A DNA stretch of 64,000 nt from Marinobacter confluentis. Its GTDB lineage: Bacteria > Pseudomonadota > Gammaproteobacteria > Pseudomonadales > Oleiphilaceae. The position numbers were made by a program, and so were the translations under genes. The stretch is from positions 124,001 to 188,000 of the forward strand of contig NZ_SRPF01000001.1 of the NCBI RefSeq assembly GCF_004785685.1, written 5' to 3'. Within the stretch, counting starts at the first letter, position 1. The number at the start of each line of letters is the position of its first letter. Below are positions 45,149-54,546 of the stretch, piece after piece. The notes below the pieces were generated by a model that made no database searches, was not told the DNA's origin, and worked only from the letters and a program-made list of their open reading frames with translations.

Positions 45149-45801
45149 GCGAGCGGTGCCCAGTCTGCGAGCAGGGTGAGCTGACCCGGTTCCAGGCCGT
45201 TAAGGATACCCGCTACCACCGCTGTTCTATGTGCCAGGCTACCCTGATGGCTCCTGAGTGCCGGCTGGGGCCATCAGAAGAGAAAGCGGTTTATGCGCTT
45301 CATGACAACAATACTGAAGACCCCGGTTATCGCCAGTTCCTTTCCCGGCTTGCAGAACCGCTGCTGAAACGGCTTTCACCAGGCAGTCGCGGCCTGGATT
45401 TTGGCTGCGGCCCCGGGCCTGCGCTGGCTGCGATGCTGGAGGAGTCGGGCATGACAATGTCGCTCTACGATCCCTACTTCCATCCAGACAGGTCAGTCCT
45501 GGACCAGCCGTATGATTTTGTTACCTGTACCGAAGTGATCGAGCATCTGTACCACCCAGCGTCGGTGTTTCGGCAACTGGACGGGCTGCTTGTGCCCGGC
45601 GCCATCCTGGGCGTGATGACCTGTTTCCAGACAGACGATGCCCGCTTTGCCAACTGGCATTACCGTCGAGACCCCACCCACGTGGTGTTCTACAAGCAGG
45701 CGACACTGCAATGGCTGGCCGACCATTATGGCTGGCACCTCGAGGTGCCAGCCAAAGACGTTGCCATATTTCGGAAGCCCGTCAGGCCGTTGCCCGGCTA
45801 G
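45145..45801 (+). CDS. SAM-dependent methyltransferase with N-terminal zinc ribbon
   Basis: A 218-residue protein. A zinc ribbon comes first (CPVCEQGEL..YHRCSMCQATLM), followed by a class I methyltransferase domain with motif I in LDFGCGPGPALAAML and motif II in VTCTEVIEHL. It is of the Methyltransf_23 type, and the substrate is unknown. The GTG start overlaps the DUF2007 stop (GTGA). The TAG stop shares bases with the stop of the convergent PLD gene (CTAG at 45798-45801). Confidence 0.85.
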   Translation: MSERCPVCEQGELTRFQAVKDTRYHRCSMCQATLMAPECRLGPSEEKAVYALHDNNTEDPGYRQFLSRLAEPLLKRLSPGSRGLDFGCGPGPALAAMLEESGMTMSLYDPYFHPDRSVLDQPYDFVTCTEVIEHLYHPASVFRQLDGLLVPGAILGVMTCFQTDDARFANWHYRRDPTHVVFYKQATLQWLADHYGWHLEVPAKDVAIFRKPVRPLPG

Positions 45802-47234
45802 AAGGTGGACAGCCCCGTGGCTTCCATAAACCGGTATTGCCAGTAACGCAGCTGCGAATGATCTGCCCAGGCCTGGTAGGGCAGGCTCATGACCGCCGGG
45901 CTGCCTGGCCCGCTGAGCCATTGCTCCTCAAAGAACAGGCTGGCCTTCTCGACCGTCGGGTGGCGCCGGTCGGCCAGCACCAGTACATCTGTTTCCAGAT
46001 TGAGATCGTCCAGGTTGCGGCGGGTGAAGTTCGCGGAACCCAGAAGCATCCGGGCCTGGCCATCCTTGTCCTGTCTTAGTAGCAGTTTGCTGTGACACTG
46101 TTCACCTCGGGTGTTGCACCAGCGAACCGAAACCCCATTGTTGGTCAGCTCCATGGCGGCCTGGCGATTTGGTACACCGCTTTTTTCGCGGCCAAACGCA
46201 TCATGGTTGGCGTCAAGCAGTACCCGCACCTTCACGCCCCGGCGGCTGGCCTTGATCAGGGCTTCCAGGACAGCCCGGTGAGACAGGTAGAACATCGCCA
46301 TATCAAGCTGATCTCCGGGCTCGGCCGTGGTGATCATGTCCTGGGCGGCATCGAGGATAGCCGACTCGGTCACTACCTGGATGCGCACATCCCCGGCGGG
46401 CGCCACCTCACTGATGCGGCCCAGAGCATTGTCGACCGCGCGGGTGCTGGCGTCTGACATGGCAAGAACAGCGCGTTCGCTGCGCAGCAGGTCTGCCACT
46501 GCGGGGCCGCCAAAGCTGAGCCCGACGTTACTGTGGTGGCTGCTGCCATCGTGGGGGTTGGCAGACGAAACCAGTGCCCGGAAGCCGTCCGGGCTGTCGG
46601 TAACCAGAATTTTCCGGTGATTGGCCTTGAAGTTCAGCAGGCTGAGATAGCTGCGCAGCGTCACTTTCTGGTCACCAATCGGGTTGGGAAGCCATCCGGC
46701 CTCGGAGGAATTGCCGAACCACTGGCAGCAGATCCGCCACACACCCGACCACAAGGGGTTGCTGTCCCGAAGCGGCGTCAGGTCCGTGAGCGTGACTTGA
46801 ATCCCGGCCTCCTCCAGTGCCTGGAAATGAGGCGATTCCGTGCCTCCATAGAGCGTGTTGATCGGGTCTGATATCACCACGATCGCAAGCTCCGGAAAGG
46901 CTTCCCGCTGGCGGATCAGGGCCTGGGTCAGTTGCATGGCCAGAGGCCGTCCCTGCTGGGTTTCACCTCCTGTGCTGTTGTACAGGAACATATCCACCAG
47001 AATGAATTCGCGGGCCTGTTGGATCATCGACCGGGTTTCGTTGAACAGTTCATGGTCAAGGCGAGGCGCTTCGTCGCCGAAATGTAGTGTGCGATCCGTT
47101 AACAGCCGGGGTTCCACCAATGGATGAATAGCCCCCGAATAGGCGATGCCGCTGGGTAGTGGTTTGAACGAGTGGTATACACCGGTGCCAGTAATGGCCA
47201 GCAGAAAAAGCGCGAGCAGTAACTTTATGGTCAT
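45798..47234 (-). CDS. Phospholipase D-like / cardiolipin synthase-type protein
   Basis: A 478-residue protein with an N-terminal membrane anchor (LLLALFLLAITGTGVYH) and two PLD domains. The first HKD motif is HRKILVTD followed by SSANPHDGSSHHSN. The second is HSKLLLRQD followed by LLGSANFTRRNLDD; the His-x-Lys is clear although the Asp spacing is one residue longer. It could synthesise cardiolipin or cleave phosphodiesters at the membrane. The upstream spacer of 222 nt before the kinase gene shows no clear element. Confidence 0.85.
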   Translation of the reverse strand: MTIKLLLALFLLAITGTGVYHSFKPLPSGIAYSGAIHPLVEPRLLTDRTLHFGDEAPRLDHELFNETRSMIQQAREFILVDMFLYNSTGGETQQGRPLAMQLTQALIRQREAFPELAIVVISDPINTLYGGTESPHFQALEEAGIQVTLTDLTPLRDSNPLWSGVWRICCQWFGNSSEAGWLPNPIGDQKVTLRSYLSLLNFKANHRKILVTDSPDGFRALVSSANPHDGSSHHSNVGLSFGGPAVADLLRSERAVLAMSDASTRAVDNALGRISEVAPAGDVRIQVVTESAILDAAQDMITTAEPGDQLDMAMFYLSHRAVLEALIKASRRGVKVRVLLDANHDAFGREKSGVPNRQAAMELTNNGVSVRWCNTRGEQCHSKLLLRQDKDGQARMLLGSANFTRRNLDDLNLETDVLVLADRRHPTVEKASLFFEEQWLSGPGSPAVMSLPYQAWADHSQLRYWQYRFMEATGLSTF

Positions 47235-47456
47235 CGCCAGATTCCCTGGTTGAAGGTCTGTTTTCCATTGATTTCAGGACTATACGTGACCTTTCAGCCC
47301 GCGTCTTTTACCGAATGATATTGCCTGAGCTTCAGATCCGGCCCGTGATGCGGGTCCCACTCGAACAAACCCTTACAAAAAACCACACAGGCTGCGCTAT
47401 CCCCCGGCGGGCTCAGTTTCTAAACTGAAAAGAAAAGAGGTCTGGCCTGAACTGCT

Positions 47457-49064
47457 GTGGATGGATTACGTTTCGTTTTTGAGAGGATATTCAGTCTCCG
47501 TTTGCTGGTTGTGGCAGCCGCAGCTGGGCTTGCCGTGGCGGGTGACGCCGTGCCGTTGCTGGGATATGTGGATAGTCTGTTGTTGGGCGCACTGGGTGAT
47601 GCCACCGGCGACGCCATGGACGCCGGCGGTCTGGCCGAGCCTGCCTGGTCGGAAGCGGCCATCCGCGGTGCATTGATGGCCGTTGCCATGTTTCTGGTGC
47701 TGGCGGTGCCCCGGCTCGGCGGCGCAGTGGCCCTGCCGGTGGTGCTCCTGCTTGCGGGCGCCCTGGTCGTGGTGCAAGCGGCCCTGATGTTTTACCAGAG
47801 TGTCTGGCTGCCGCTGGGAGAAGTGGTTGCGCTGCTAATGGCCGGTTACCTGGTGATGCTGTTCTGGTTGCAACCACAGCGCACCATTTTATCACTGACC
47901 AGTAACGTGGTGGACGCCCGCACCCGGCTCAGCAAACTGCTTCTGCGCCAGGGTCAGGCCGATGATGCCCTTGAGGTGCTGGCCGACTGCCCGGCAGATG
48001 ATCAGACCCTGGAACTGCAGTACGACATTGCCATTGCCCAGGAACGAAAACGTCAGTACGACAAGGCCTGTGCCACCTTCCGACAGATTGTCGCCAGTCG
48101 CCGTAACTTCCGCGATGCAGGCAAACGCCTGGCAGCGCTGGAATCTATGGCCAGCGAGGTAAACCGTGTAGGCGGTGCCGGTTTCGACAGTACCCGAACG
48201 CTGGTGTTGCCAGAACAGAACCTGAGCCGGCCAACCCTGGGCCGTTATGAAATCGAGCGGGAAATCGGCCGGGGCGCCATGGGTGTGGTTTACCTGGGCA
48301 AGGACCCGAAGATTTCCCGCACCGTTGCGATCAAGACCCTCAGCTATCAGGCGTTTGACCCGGCCGAACTCAGTGATCTGAAATCCCGGTTTTTCCGGGA
48401 AGCCGAGGCGGCGGGGCGTTTGAATCACCCCGCCATCGTGACCGTTTATGATGTCGGCGAAGAGGCAGATCTGGCGTTCATTGCCATGGATTATGCCCAG
48501 GGGCGACCGCTCAGCGATTTTGGCAAGCCCGACCGGTTGCTGCCGTTGAATACCGTGCTGATGATTGTCGCCCGGGTGGCCGATGCTCTGGGCTATGCCC
48601 ACGGTCAGAACATCATCCATCGTGATATCAAGCCGGGCAATATTATCTACAACCCGGATAACGGCGACATCAAGATTACGGATTTCGGCATTGCCAAAAT
48701 ATCCGACGATTCCCGCACCCGCACGGGCAGCGTGATGGGTAGCCCGCTTTACATGTCCCCGGAACAGCTGAAGGGCCAGAAAGTAACCGGTGCTTCAGAT
48801 ACCTACAGCCTTGGAGTGACGCTTTACAAACTGGTGTCGGGCCATACGCCCTATCAGGGTGAGACCCTTGCGGCGTTGACCTATCAGATTCTGAACAAAC
48901 GCCCGCGCAGTGTCCGGGAATTCAATAAAGACCTTCCCAATGGTGTGGTGCGGTTGATCAATAAAGCCATTCAGCGGGAGCCCGAGAAACGCTTCGCCAA
49001 TGCCGCAACCATGGCTGAAGCAATACGGCGACAGGCCGCCAGGGATACAGAGGAGGTGTCCTGA
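47457..49064 (+). CDS. Membrane Ser/Thr protein kinase with shortened sensor region
   Basis: A 535-residue kinase. The order is: a short N-terminal membrane part (about 15-135, three to four hydrophobic segments), a TPR-like helical stretch (about 155-235), and a Hanks-type kinase domain (about 262-520). Kinase motifs are IGRGAMGVVYLG, VAIKTL, HRDIKPGNIIY, DFGIAK and SPEQL. The N-terminus (FVFERIFSLRLLVV..YVDSLLL) is like kinases with a CHASE2 sensor, but the CHASE2 domain itself is not there. GTG at 47457 is used; no good ribosome site is present and the start is uncertain. The stop overlaps the phosphatase start (TGATG). Confidence 0.85.
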   Translation: MDGLRFVFERIFSLRLLVVAAAAGLAVAGDAVPLLGYVDSLLLGALGDATGDAMDAGGLAEPAWSEAAIRGALMAVAMFLVLAVPRLGGAVALPVVLLLAGALVVVQAALMFYQSVWLPLGEVVALLMAGYLVMLFWLQPQRTILSLTSNVVDARTRLSKLLLRQGQADDALEVLADCPADDQTLELQYDIAIAQERKRQYDKACATFRQIVASRRNFRDAGKRLAALESMASEVNRVGGAGFDSTRTLVLPEQNLSRPTLGRYEIEREIGRGAMGVVYLGKDPKISRTVAIKTLSYQAFDPAELSDLKSRFFREAEAAGRLNHPAIVTVYDVGEEADLAFIAMDYAQGRPLSDFGKPDRLLPLNTVLMIVARVADALGYAHGQNIIHRDIKPGNIIYNPDNGDIKITDFGIAKISDDSRTRTGSVMGSPLYMSPEQLKGQKVTGASDTYSLGVTLYKLVSGHTPYQGETLAALTYQILNKRPRSVREFNKDLPNGVVRLINKAIQREPEKRFANAATMAEAIRRQAARDTEEVS

Positions 49065-49804
49065 TGACACTGCTGGTCAGTGGTCTGACAGACACAGGCG
49101 CCGTGCGCAAATCCAATCAGGACGCCATTGACTGGTGTGTTGATGACGCTTCAAACCAGGCGTTGCTGGTGGTTGCGGACGGCATGGGCGGATACCAGGG
49201 TGGTGAGGAAGCCAGCCGGATTGCCGTGGATACGGTAATGGAAGTTCTTGGTCCATGCCTGAGTGAAGCCGAGGCCCCTGATACCCGGGAACGACTGGTG
49301 CAGTCGGCACTGGATCTCGCTAGCGAACGCATCGAAGCGCGCAAGGGCGAGGCACCCGATCTGGCTAAAATGGGCACCACCATCGTGCTGGCCTGGGTGA
49401 CTGGCAAACAGGCCCTGGTTGCGCATCTGGGCGATTCCCGCTGTTATCTGGTGCAGAACCAGACACTGCAGTGTCTGACCAGAGACGACACCGTGGTTCA
49501 GAACATGCTGGAGGACGGCAGCATCAAGGAAAGGGATGTTCCAAACGTGCCTTTTCGCAATGTGCTCACGCGGGCTCTGGGCGCGTCCGACGCCTCCGCA
49601 ACGTTCAGTGAGGTGTCGCTGGAAACCGGAGATCACCTGCTGCTCTGTTCCGACGGCCTGACCGGGGCGCTCGACGAAAACGCCTGGTTGCAGCTGATGT
49701 CGACATCGGATTCGATTCAATCTTCGGTAGCAGCGCTGGTCAGGGCAAGCCTTGAGCAGGGGGCAAAAGACAATGTGTCCGTGGTTCTGCTATCAACCAA
49801 CTAA
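49064..49804 (+). CDS. PP2C-type Ser/Thr protein phosphatase
   Basis: A 246-residue metal-dependent phosphatase. The motifs VVADGMGGYQGG, AHLGDSRCYLV, LCSDGLTGAL and KDNVSVVLL are all present. It should remove phosphates placed by the kinase upstream. GAGGAGGT precedes the ATG, which overlaps the kinase stop. The FHA gene follows 29 nt later. The three genes form a kinase, phosphatase and phospho-Thr reader module, as in PpkA/PppA/Fha systems, but no type VI secretion genes are here. Confidence 0.92.
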   Translation: MTLLVSGLTDTGAVRKSNQDAIDWCVDDASNQALLVVADGMGGYQGGEEASRIAVDTVMEVLGPCLSEAEAPDTRERLVQSALDLASERIEARKGEAPDLAKMGTTIVLAWVTGKQALVAHLGDSRCYLVQNQTLQCLTRDDTVVQNMLEDGSIKERDVPNVPFRNVLTRALGASDASATFSEVSLETGDHLLLCSDGLTGALDENAWLQLMSTSDSIQSSVAALVRASLEQGAKDNVSVVLLSTN

Positions 49805-49833
49805 ACAGGAATGATTCATAGGGGGTTAGGGTA

Positions 49834-50184
49834 ATGGCGTCGCTTTCGCAACTGGTAGACAGTGTTGTAGTGACCACCTTCGAGGTGGACAAGCCCGAGG
49901 TGAGGGTTGGCCGTCGTGCCGACAACGATATCCGCATCGACGAGATTTCCGTCAGCGGCCATCACGCGCTGATTGAGTGTGTCGCCAATGCCTATCTGGA
50001 AGGCACGGTGGATTACTACATCACCGACCGCAGCAGCACCAATGGCACCTTTGTGAATGACCTGCGGATCAGTGACCGTCAGCGACTGAACAGCGGCGAT
50101 CGGGTGCGCATTGGCTGGAATGAGTTCCGCTTTGTCGACGAAGACGAAAGCGCGATGGAAAAGACCGCTTACATTCTCGATTGA
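49834..50184 (+). CDS. FHA domain protein
   Basis: A 116-residue protein that is essentially one FHA domain, which binds phosphothreonine. The key residues are GRRADNDIRID (Gly-Arg), SVSGHHALIE (Ser and His) and DRSSTNGTFVN (Asn). It likely binds a target of the kinase encoded two genes upstream. A ladder of TGA-starting heptamers begins at its stop codon (see repeat at 50182). Confidence 0.92.
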   Translation: MASLSQLVDSVVVTTFEVDKPEVRVGRRADNDIRIDEISVSGHHALIECVANAYLEGTVDYYITDRSSTNGTFVNDLRISDRQRLNSGDRVRIGWNEFRFVDEDESAMEKTAYILD

Positions 50185-50216
50185 TAACTGAGAATTGAAA
50201 ATTGAGGGTTGAGAGC
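50182..50216. repeat. Five tandem heptamers starting at the FHA stop codon
   Basis: TGATAAC, TGAGAAT, TGAAAAT, TGAGGGT and TGAGAGC follow each other without gaps; the first contains the FHA stop codon. All share TGA and are purine-rich at most other positions. A hairpin at 50218 follows. Confidence 0.6.
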
Positions 50217-50217
50217 G

Positions 50218-50235
50218 GAGCCGCTTTAGCGGCTC
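50218..50235. terminator. Short hairpin between convergent genes
   Basis: GAGCCGC, loop TTTA, GCGGCTC. A 7-bp perfect stem that overlaps the stop of the amidotransferase gene. No T-run. Confidence 0.55.
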
Positions 50236-50960
50236 TGAATCACAAACTCGGAGAAACGCTGCAGCAGGGAGCTGGCGTGGAGTGAATCCTCGACCCCAGC
50301 CGTCAGCGCTTCAGGCGACAGGCCTTCCGCCAAGAGTGCGGGGGTCTGAGCTTGCAGGTAGGCCCGCATGATGTCCGCAGTAAACTCTGGGTGAAACTGC
50401 ACACCCCAGGCGCAGGGTCCGATGCGAAACGCCTGGTGGGGCTCGAAGTCATTACTCGCCAGCAGTACGGCGCTTTCGGGCAGCTCAAGGACCGACTGGC
50501 GATGGGTCAGCTGCACCGGAAATTCCGCGGGCAGGCCCGCAAACAACGGGTCCTCCTGGGCCGACGCATGCAGCCGTATCGGGTAGCTGCCGGTTTCCCG
50601 CCCTCTCGGGTGGTAGCCGACCTTGCCGCCCAGGGCATGGGCCATCAGCTGATGACCATAGCAGACGCCCAGCACCGGCACGCCCCTCTCAATCGCCTTT
50701 GCGAGCCAGTCCCCAGTAGATTCGCTCCAGGGTTCACGGTCGCTGACCATGGCCGGTGACCCAGTCACCACAATGCCGTCCCAGTGATCGGGCTCTCCGG
50801 GAAGAGGCTGGCAGGTGACATCCACTACTTCCCGTGCAAGTTCCGCTGACAGGCCATTGAGGAACCAGCGATCAAAATCCCCGAAGGCGTCGCGGATCGG
50901 GGGCAGGGTGTTTCCGGTTTTAAGAATAACGACCCGGGCCGGGCCTGTACTGGTTTTCAA
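50226..50960 (-). CDS. Class I glutamine amidotransferase-like protein
   Basis: A 244-residue GATase-1 domain protein of the GMP synthase-like kind. The nucleophile elbow is [15 protein letters not shown], and the His-Glu of the triad is in GVQFHPEF. Such lone domains can be gamma-glutamyl hydrolases or glutaminase partners. The start is a TTG at 50960 that overlaps the yeeN stop (TTGA). GAGGA lies immediately before it, which is close for a ribosome site, so translation probably depends on coupling. Confidence 0.82.
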   Translation of the reverse strand: MKTSTGPARVVILKTGNTLPPIRDAFGDFDRWFLNGLSAELAREVVDVTCQPLPGEPDHWDGIVVTGSPAMVSDREPWSESTGDWLAKAIERGVPVLGVCYGHQLMAHALGGKVGYHPRGRETGSYPIRLHASAQEDPLFAGLPAEFPVQLTHRQSVLELPESAVLLASNDFEPHQAFRIGPCAWGVQFHPEFTADIMRAYLQAQTPALLAEGLSPEALTAGVEDSLHASSLLQRFSEFVIQSR

Positions 50961-51679
50961 TCCTCAAACACCGCGTTGTGGTAAACGTTCTGAACGTCGT
51001 CCAGGTCGTTCAGCATGTCCATGAACTTTTCGAACATCTCAACATCTTCGCCTTCGATTTTCGTGGTGGTCTGGGGCAGGAACTGGATTTCATCTACCTC
51101 AAACTCGATACCCTCGAACGCATCCTGCAGGGCCTGTTTGGCTTTTGCATATTCAGTGTGGGGCGCGAACACGGTGATCATGCCGTTTTCACATTCGATG
51201 TCGGTCACGTCGACATCCGCCATCATCAGTGCTTCCAGCGCTGCTTCTTCATCCTCGCCTGGGAAGCCCAGAATCGCGGAGTGGTCGAACATGTGGCTGA
51301 CGCTGCCCTGGGTGCCAATCTTGCAGTTGGTCTTGGTGAACGCCAGGCGCACATCGCCGAAGGTGCGGTTCGGGTTGTCGGTCAGGCAATCCACGATGGC
51401 CATACAGTTACCGGGGCCGAAACCTTCGTAGCGGGCGGGTGAAAAGTCTTCGCCGGCACCGCCTTTGGCTTTCTCAATGGCCTTCTCAATAACATGAGCG
51501 GGCACCTGGTCTTTCTTGGCCCGTTCAATCAGTCCTCGCAACGATAGATTGGCTTCCGGGTCCGGGCCGCCAGATTTAGCACTGACGTAGATTTCCCGTC
51601 CGTATTTGCTGTAAACCTTGGTTTTGGCGGCGGCCGTCTTGGCCATGGAGTCTTTGCGGTTCTGGTAGGCTCTGCCCAT
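50957..51679 (-). CDS. yeeN: YebC/PmpR family protein YeeN
   Basis: A 240-residue protein of the TACO1/YebC/PmpR family; the N-terminus [25 protein letters not shown] is characteristic of the YeeN branch. Members were long called transcription regulators, and recent work links YebC to translation of proline-rich stretches; which applies to YeeN is unclear. GAGGCAG precedes the ATG. It is the first gene of a two-gene unit with the amidotransferase. Confidence 0.9.
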   Translation of the reverse strand: MGRAYQNRKDSMAKTAAAKTKVYSKYGREIYVSAKSGGPDPEANLSLRGLIERAKKDQVPAHVIEKAIEKAKGGAGEDFSPARYEGFGPGNCMAIVDCLTDNPNRTFGDVRLAFTKTNCKIGTQGSVSHMFDHSAILGFPGEDEEAALEALMMADVDVTDIECENGMITVFAPHTEYAKAKQALQDAFEGIEFEVDEIQFLPQTTTKIEGEDVEMFEKFMDMLNDLDDVQNVYHNAVFED

Positions 51680-51744
51680 GCTACTGCCTCAGTCGTGATT
51701 TCAAAAACGCCGATTTTACTCAACTACCCCAGGTGGTAACAGCC

Positions 51745-52176
51745 TTATTTGGCCATTGTGGGAAGGCGTCGCATTCCCCGGCGAAGCGCCTGGTTCAGGG
51801 CCGACCTGACCAGTGCCCCGGTCAGTGGGATGGCGTCCTCAAAATAAACGGTGTAATGAACCCGGGTCTTCTGTTCCGATGGGCTGCTAAAGCGGATCCG
51901 CCCGAAATGGTTTTTCAGCGGGCTCAGGCTGGTAATCGTATACTCGATCAGTGAGTCTGGCTCGAAACTGGTGACGGTCTCTTCCACGCTAATCGGGCCA
52001 ATGCCGACCCTGCGGACGGACCCGATGCCATTGGGGTCGGCCTGGTCGCTGTCGCGAATCCTTTTTACCGGTGCGCCCAACAGTCTGCCAAAGCTCTGAT
52101 GGTCTGCGAAAAGAGCGAAGACCCGGTGCAGCGGAATCTCAAAAGTTTCATCTATTTCAATTGTATGGGTTGCCAT
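51745..52176 (-). CDS. SRPBCC family protein
   Basis: A 143-residue START-like (SRPBCC) protein with the family start IEIDETFEIPLHRVFALFADHQSFGRLLG. The fold makes a hydrophobic ligand cavity; the ligand is unknown. I prefer ATG 52176, with AAGAG upstream, to the longer frame from 52239, whose extra residues are not conserved-looking. It is divergent from the MDR oxidoreductase gene. Confidence 0.83.
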   Translation of the reverse strand: MATHTIEIDETFEIPLHRVFALFADHQSFGRLLGAPVKRIRDSDQADPNGIGSVRRVGIGPISVEETVTSFEPDSLIEYTITSLSPLKNHFGRIRFSSPSEQKTRVHYTVYFEDAIPLTGALVRSALNQALRRGMRRLPTMAK

Positions 52177-52316
52177 GTTCAAGCTCTTAAAAGGCGATTT
52201 TTTACAGAGTATCGGGTTCCGTGCTCTAACAAAAGGCATACCCGTTAGTGCTATTCTGGTTTGAGATACGGTAAGTCGAAGACAGGTCCGATTCCTTCAA
52301 TGCAGGAGTAGTGTCC

Positions 52317-53456
52317 ATGATCCCCGAGACTATGAAAGCCATGCTGCTGACCGGCCATGGTGGCATCGAGAAACTGGAATACGCAGACAATGTTCCAACC
52401 CCGGAGCCCGAAGCGGGGGAAGTCCTGGTCAAGGTGACTGCCACCGCCAAAAACAATACCGACCGTAAGGCCCGCGAGGGCCTTTACCCAACCAAGGATA
52501 AAGGGGATGTGACCTCCTTCCAGATGGGCGGTTCACCAACCCTGACTTTTCCGAGAATCCAGGGGGCGGATGTTGTCGGCCAGGTGGTTGCCGTAGGTGA
52601 GGGTGTCAGCCAGGGCAGGATTGGCGAGCGCGGCCTGCTGGATTTCAATCTGTACGCGGATGATCGGCGGGATATTAACCTGACGCCGGATTACTACGGC
52701 CATGGTGCCGATGGTGGTTATGCGGAGTACATTTCTGTGCCGTCCGACCAGTTTCACCAGGTCGAGAATGCGGATCTGGCGGATGCAGAACTGGCGTCCA
52801 TGGGTATGTGCTCCTACCAGACCGCCCTTCATATGCTGACATCCGCCCGTGTGAAAGCAGGGGAGCGAATACTGGTCACCGGCGCCAGCGGTGGTGTTGG
52901 TACGGCACTGCTTCAGCTTTGCCGGATCATGGGCGCCATTCCATATGCACTCAGCCAGGCAGACAAAGCCGATGCGTTGATCGCCCTCGGCGCCGAGGCG
53001 GTTCTTGACCGCTCAGATATGGACAGTTTCACCGACCGGGTAAAAGCGGTGACCGGCGGCCATCCCTTCGATGCGGTGATGGACCTGGCTGGCGGTGAAA
53101 TGACCAACGCTTTCATCGACGCCATGATTTTCAACATGAACAGCCGTGGCGATTATCCCCGCTTGAGCATCGCCGGCGCCAGTGCCGGTAACGTCAGCGA
53201 AATCCTGTGGACCAAAATCTATCTCTATCAGGTGCAGGTGTTCGGCGTGTCCCACGGCACCCGGGAAGAGGCAGAACAGCTGATTACCTGGATCCGCAGT
53301 GGCCAGCTCAGGCCGGTGCTGCACGCTGCCTTCAAACTGTCGGAGCTACATGAAGCAGAGCGCTATTTTGTAAGCCGCAACAGCAACTATCTGGGAAAGA
53401 TCGTGATTGTTCCGGACGCCCAATGGGCCGAACACGGTGCGGCTTTTTCCCTCTAA
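52317..53456 (+). CDS. MDR superfamily quinone/alcohol oxidoreductase
   Basis: A 379-residue medium-chain dehydrogenase/reductase. The GroES-like domain comes first, with ADVVGQVVAVGEGV, and the nucleotide domain has TGASGGVGTALLQLCRIMGA. The structural-zinc cysteines are missing, as in quinone reductase-like members. The ATG at 52317 has GGAG 8 nt upstream and is preferred to the GTG at 52311. It is followed 24 nt later by a proline racemase-family gene, so the two may act on related compounds. Confidence 0.85.
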   Translation: MIPETMKAMLLTGHGGIEKLEYADNVPTPEPEAGEVLVKVTATAKNNTDRKAREGLYPTKDKGDVTSFQMGGSPTLTFPRIQGADVVGQVVAVGEGVSQGRIGERGLLDFNLYADDRRDINLTPDYYGHGADGGYAEYISVPSDQFHQVENADLADAELASMGMCSYQTALHMLTSARVKAGERILVTGASGGVGTALLQLCRIMGAIPYALSQADKADALIALGAEAVLDRSDMDSFTDRVKAVTGGHPFDAVMDLAGGEMTNAFIDAMIFNMNSRGDYPRLSIAGASAGNVSEILWTKIYLYQVQVFGVSHGTREEAEQLITWIRSGQLRPVLHAAFKLSELHEAERYFVSRNSNYLGKIVIVPDAQWAEHGAAFSL

Positions 53457-53480
53457 TCACCCAGTCCCGGAGATACGAGC

Positions 53481-54524
53481 ATGCAGCCTGAACTCAAACT
53501 GCAATTGATGGACACCCACGCGGGCGGCGATGTAAGCCGTATTGTTACCGGTGGCATTCGCCCGCTGCCAGGCGCAACCGTGCGCGCCCAGATGGAATAC
53601 CTGCGGGATGAGGCAGATGGCCTGCGCAGGCTGCTATTGGAAGAACCCTACGGTATTCCTGAGATGTCGGTAGACCTGTTGGTGCCGCCCACGGACCCGA
53701 AGGCGGTCGCCGGTTACATCATCATGGAAGTCATGGGCTACCCGATCTATTCCGGCTCCAACACCATGTGCACCGCCACCGCCGTTCTGGAAAGCGGCAT
53801 TGTTGCCAAGCAGGAAGGCTGGCAGAGCTTTATGCTGGAAGCTCCGGCGGGTCTGGTGCATATCGATGCCTTTGTGCGGGATGGCGTGGTGGAAGCCATC
53901 ACCTGCGGTGGCCTGCCCAGCTATATCGATACCTATCAGGCCAGCATCCATGTGCCTGATGTTGGCAATGTGAATTACAGCGTGGCCTACAGCGGCGGCT
54001 TCTACGCGCTGGTAGATGCCACCAGCCTGGGTTTTGCCTTGACCCTGGACGAAGAACGCAGGCTCAGTGACTGCGCCTACCGCATCGTGGAGGCCATTCG
54101 GGCAGAGCGGCGGTTTTCCCACTACACCCTGGGCGATGTTGGCCCGCTGCCGTTCCTGCATTTCATGGGGCCGGTTGAACAGCTAGCGGACAATTCCTAT
54201 CGCTCCCGCTCTACAACCTATGTGCACCCGGGGGTTATCTGTCGCAGCACCACTGGCACCGGAACTTCGGCCCGGCTTGCGCTGATGAATCATGAGGGGA
54301 AAATCCGACCCGGGGATCGCCTTGAAACCGTTTCCCTCCGTGAGACCGGGTTTATCGGTGAATTTACCGGCGTGCGTCAGGAAGGCCCGCACCAGGTGGT
54401 AGAGAACACCATCACCGGTCGAAGCTTCGTGCTCAACCGCGCCGACATCGTCGTGAACTGCGATGACCCGATGGTTGAATGCGCAGGGCTGAAACACATT
54501 CTCACCAGCGCCCATCCGGAATAA
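53481..54524 (+). CDS. Proline racemase-family enzyme, probable trans-3-hydroxy-L-proline dehydratase
   Basis: A 347-residue protein of the proline racemase superfamily. Racemases and epimerases use two Cys. Here the first site keeps Cys97 (GSNTMCTATA), but the second site reads CRSTTGTGTSAR, so the usual Cys of the SPCGTGT motif is Thr258. A Cys/Thr pair is the known mark of trans-3-hydroxy-L-proline dehydratases, which form an imine that becomes pyrroline-2-carboxylate. The first site context (SNTMCT) differs from the common MCGH. It follows the MDR gene by 24 nt. The dehydratase call is an inference from these residues. Confidence 0.82.
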   Translation: MQPELKLQLMDTHAGGDVSRIVTGGIRPLPGATVRAQMEYLRDEADGLRRLLLEEPYGIPEMSVDLLVPPTDPKAVAGYIIMEVMGYPIYSGSNTMCTATAVLESGIVAKQEGWQSFMLEAPAGLVHIDAFVRDGVVEAITCGGLPSYIDTYQASIHVPDVGNVNYSVAYSGGFYALVDATSLGFALTLDEERRLSDCAYRIVEAIRAERRFSHYTLGDVGPLPFLHFMGPVEQLADNSYRSRSTTYVHPGVICRSTTGTGTSARLALMNHEGKIRPGDRLETVSLRETGFIGEFTGVRQEGPHQVVENTITGRSFVLNRADIVVNCDDPMVECAGLKHILTSAHPE

Positions 54525-54546
54525 GCAAACAGCAGGGTTTGCGGCA

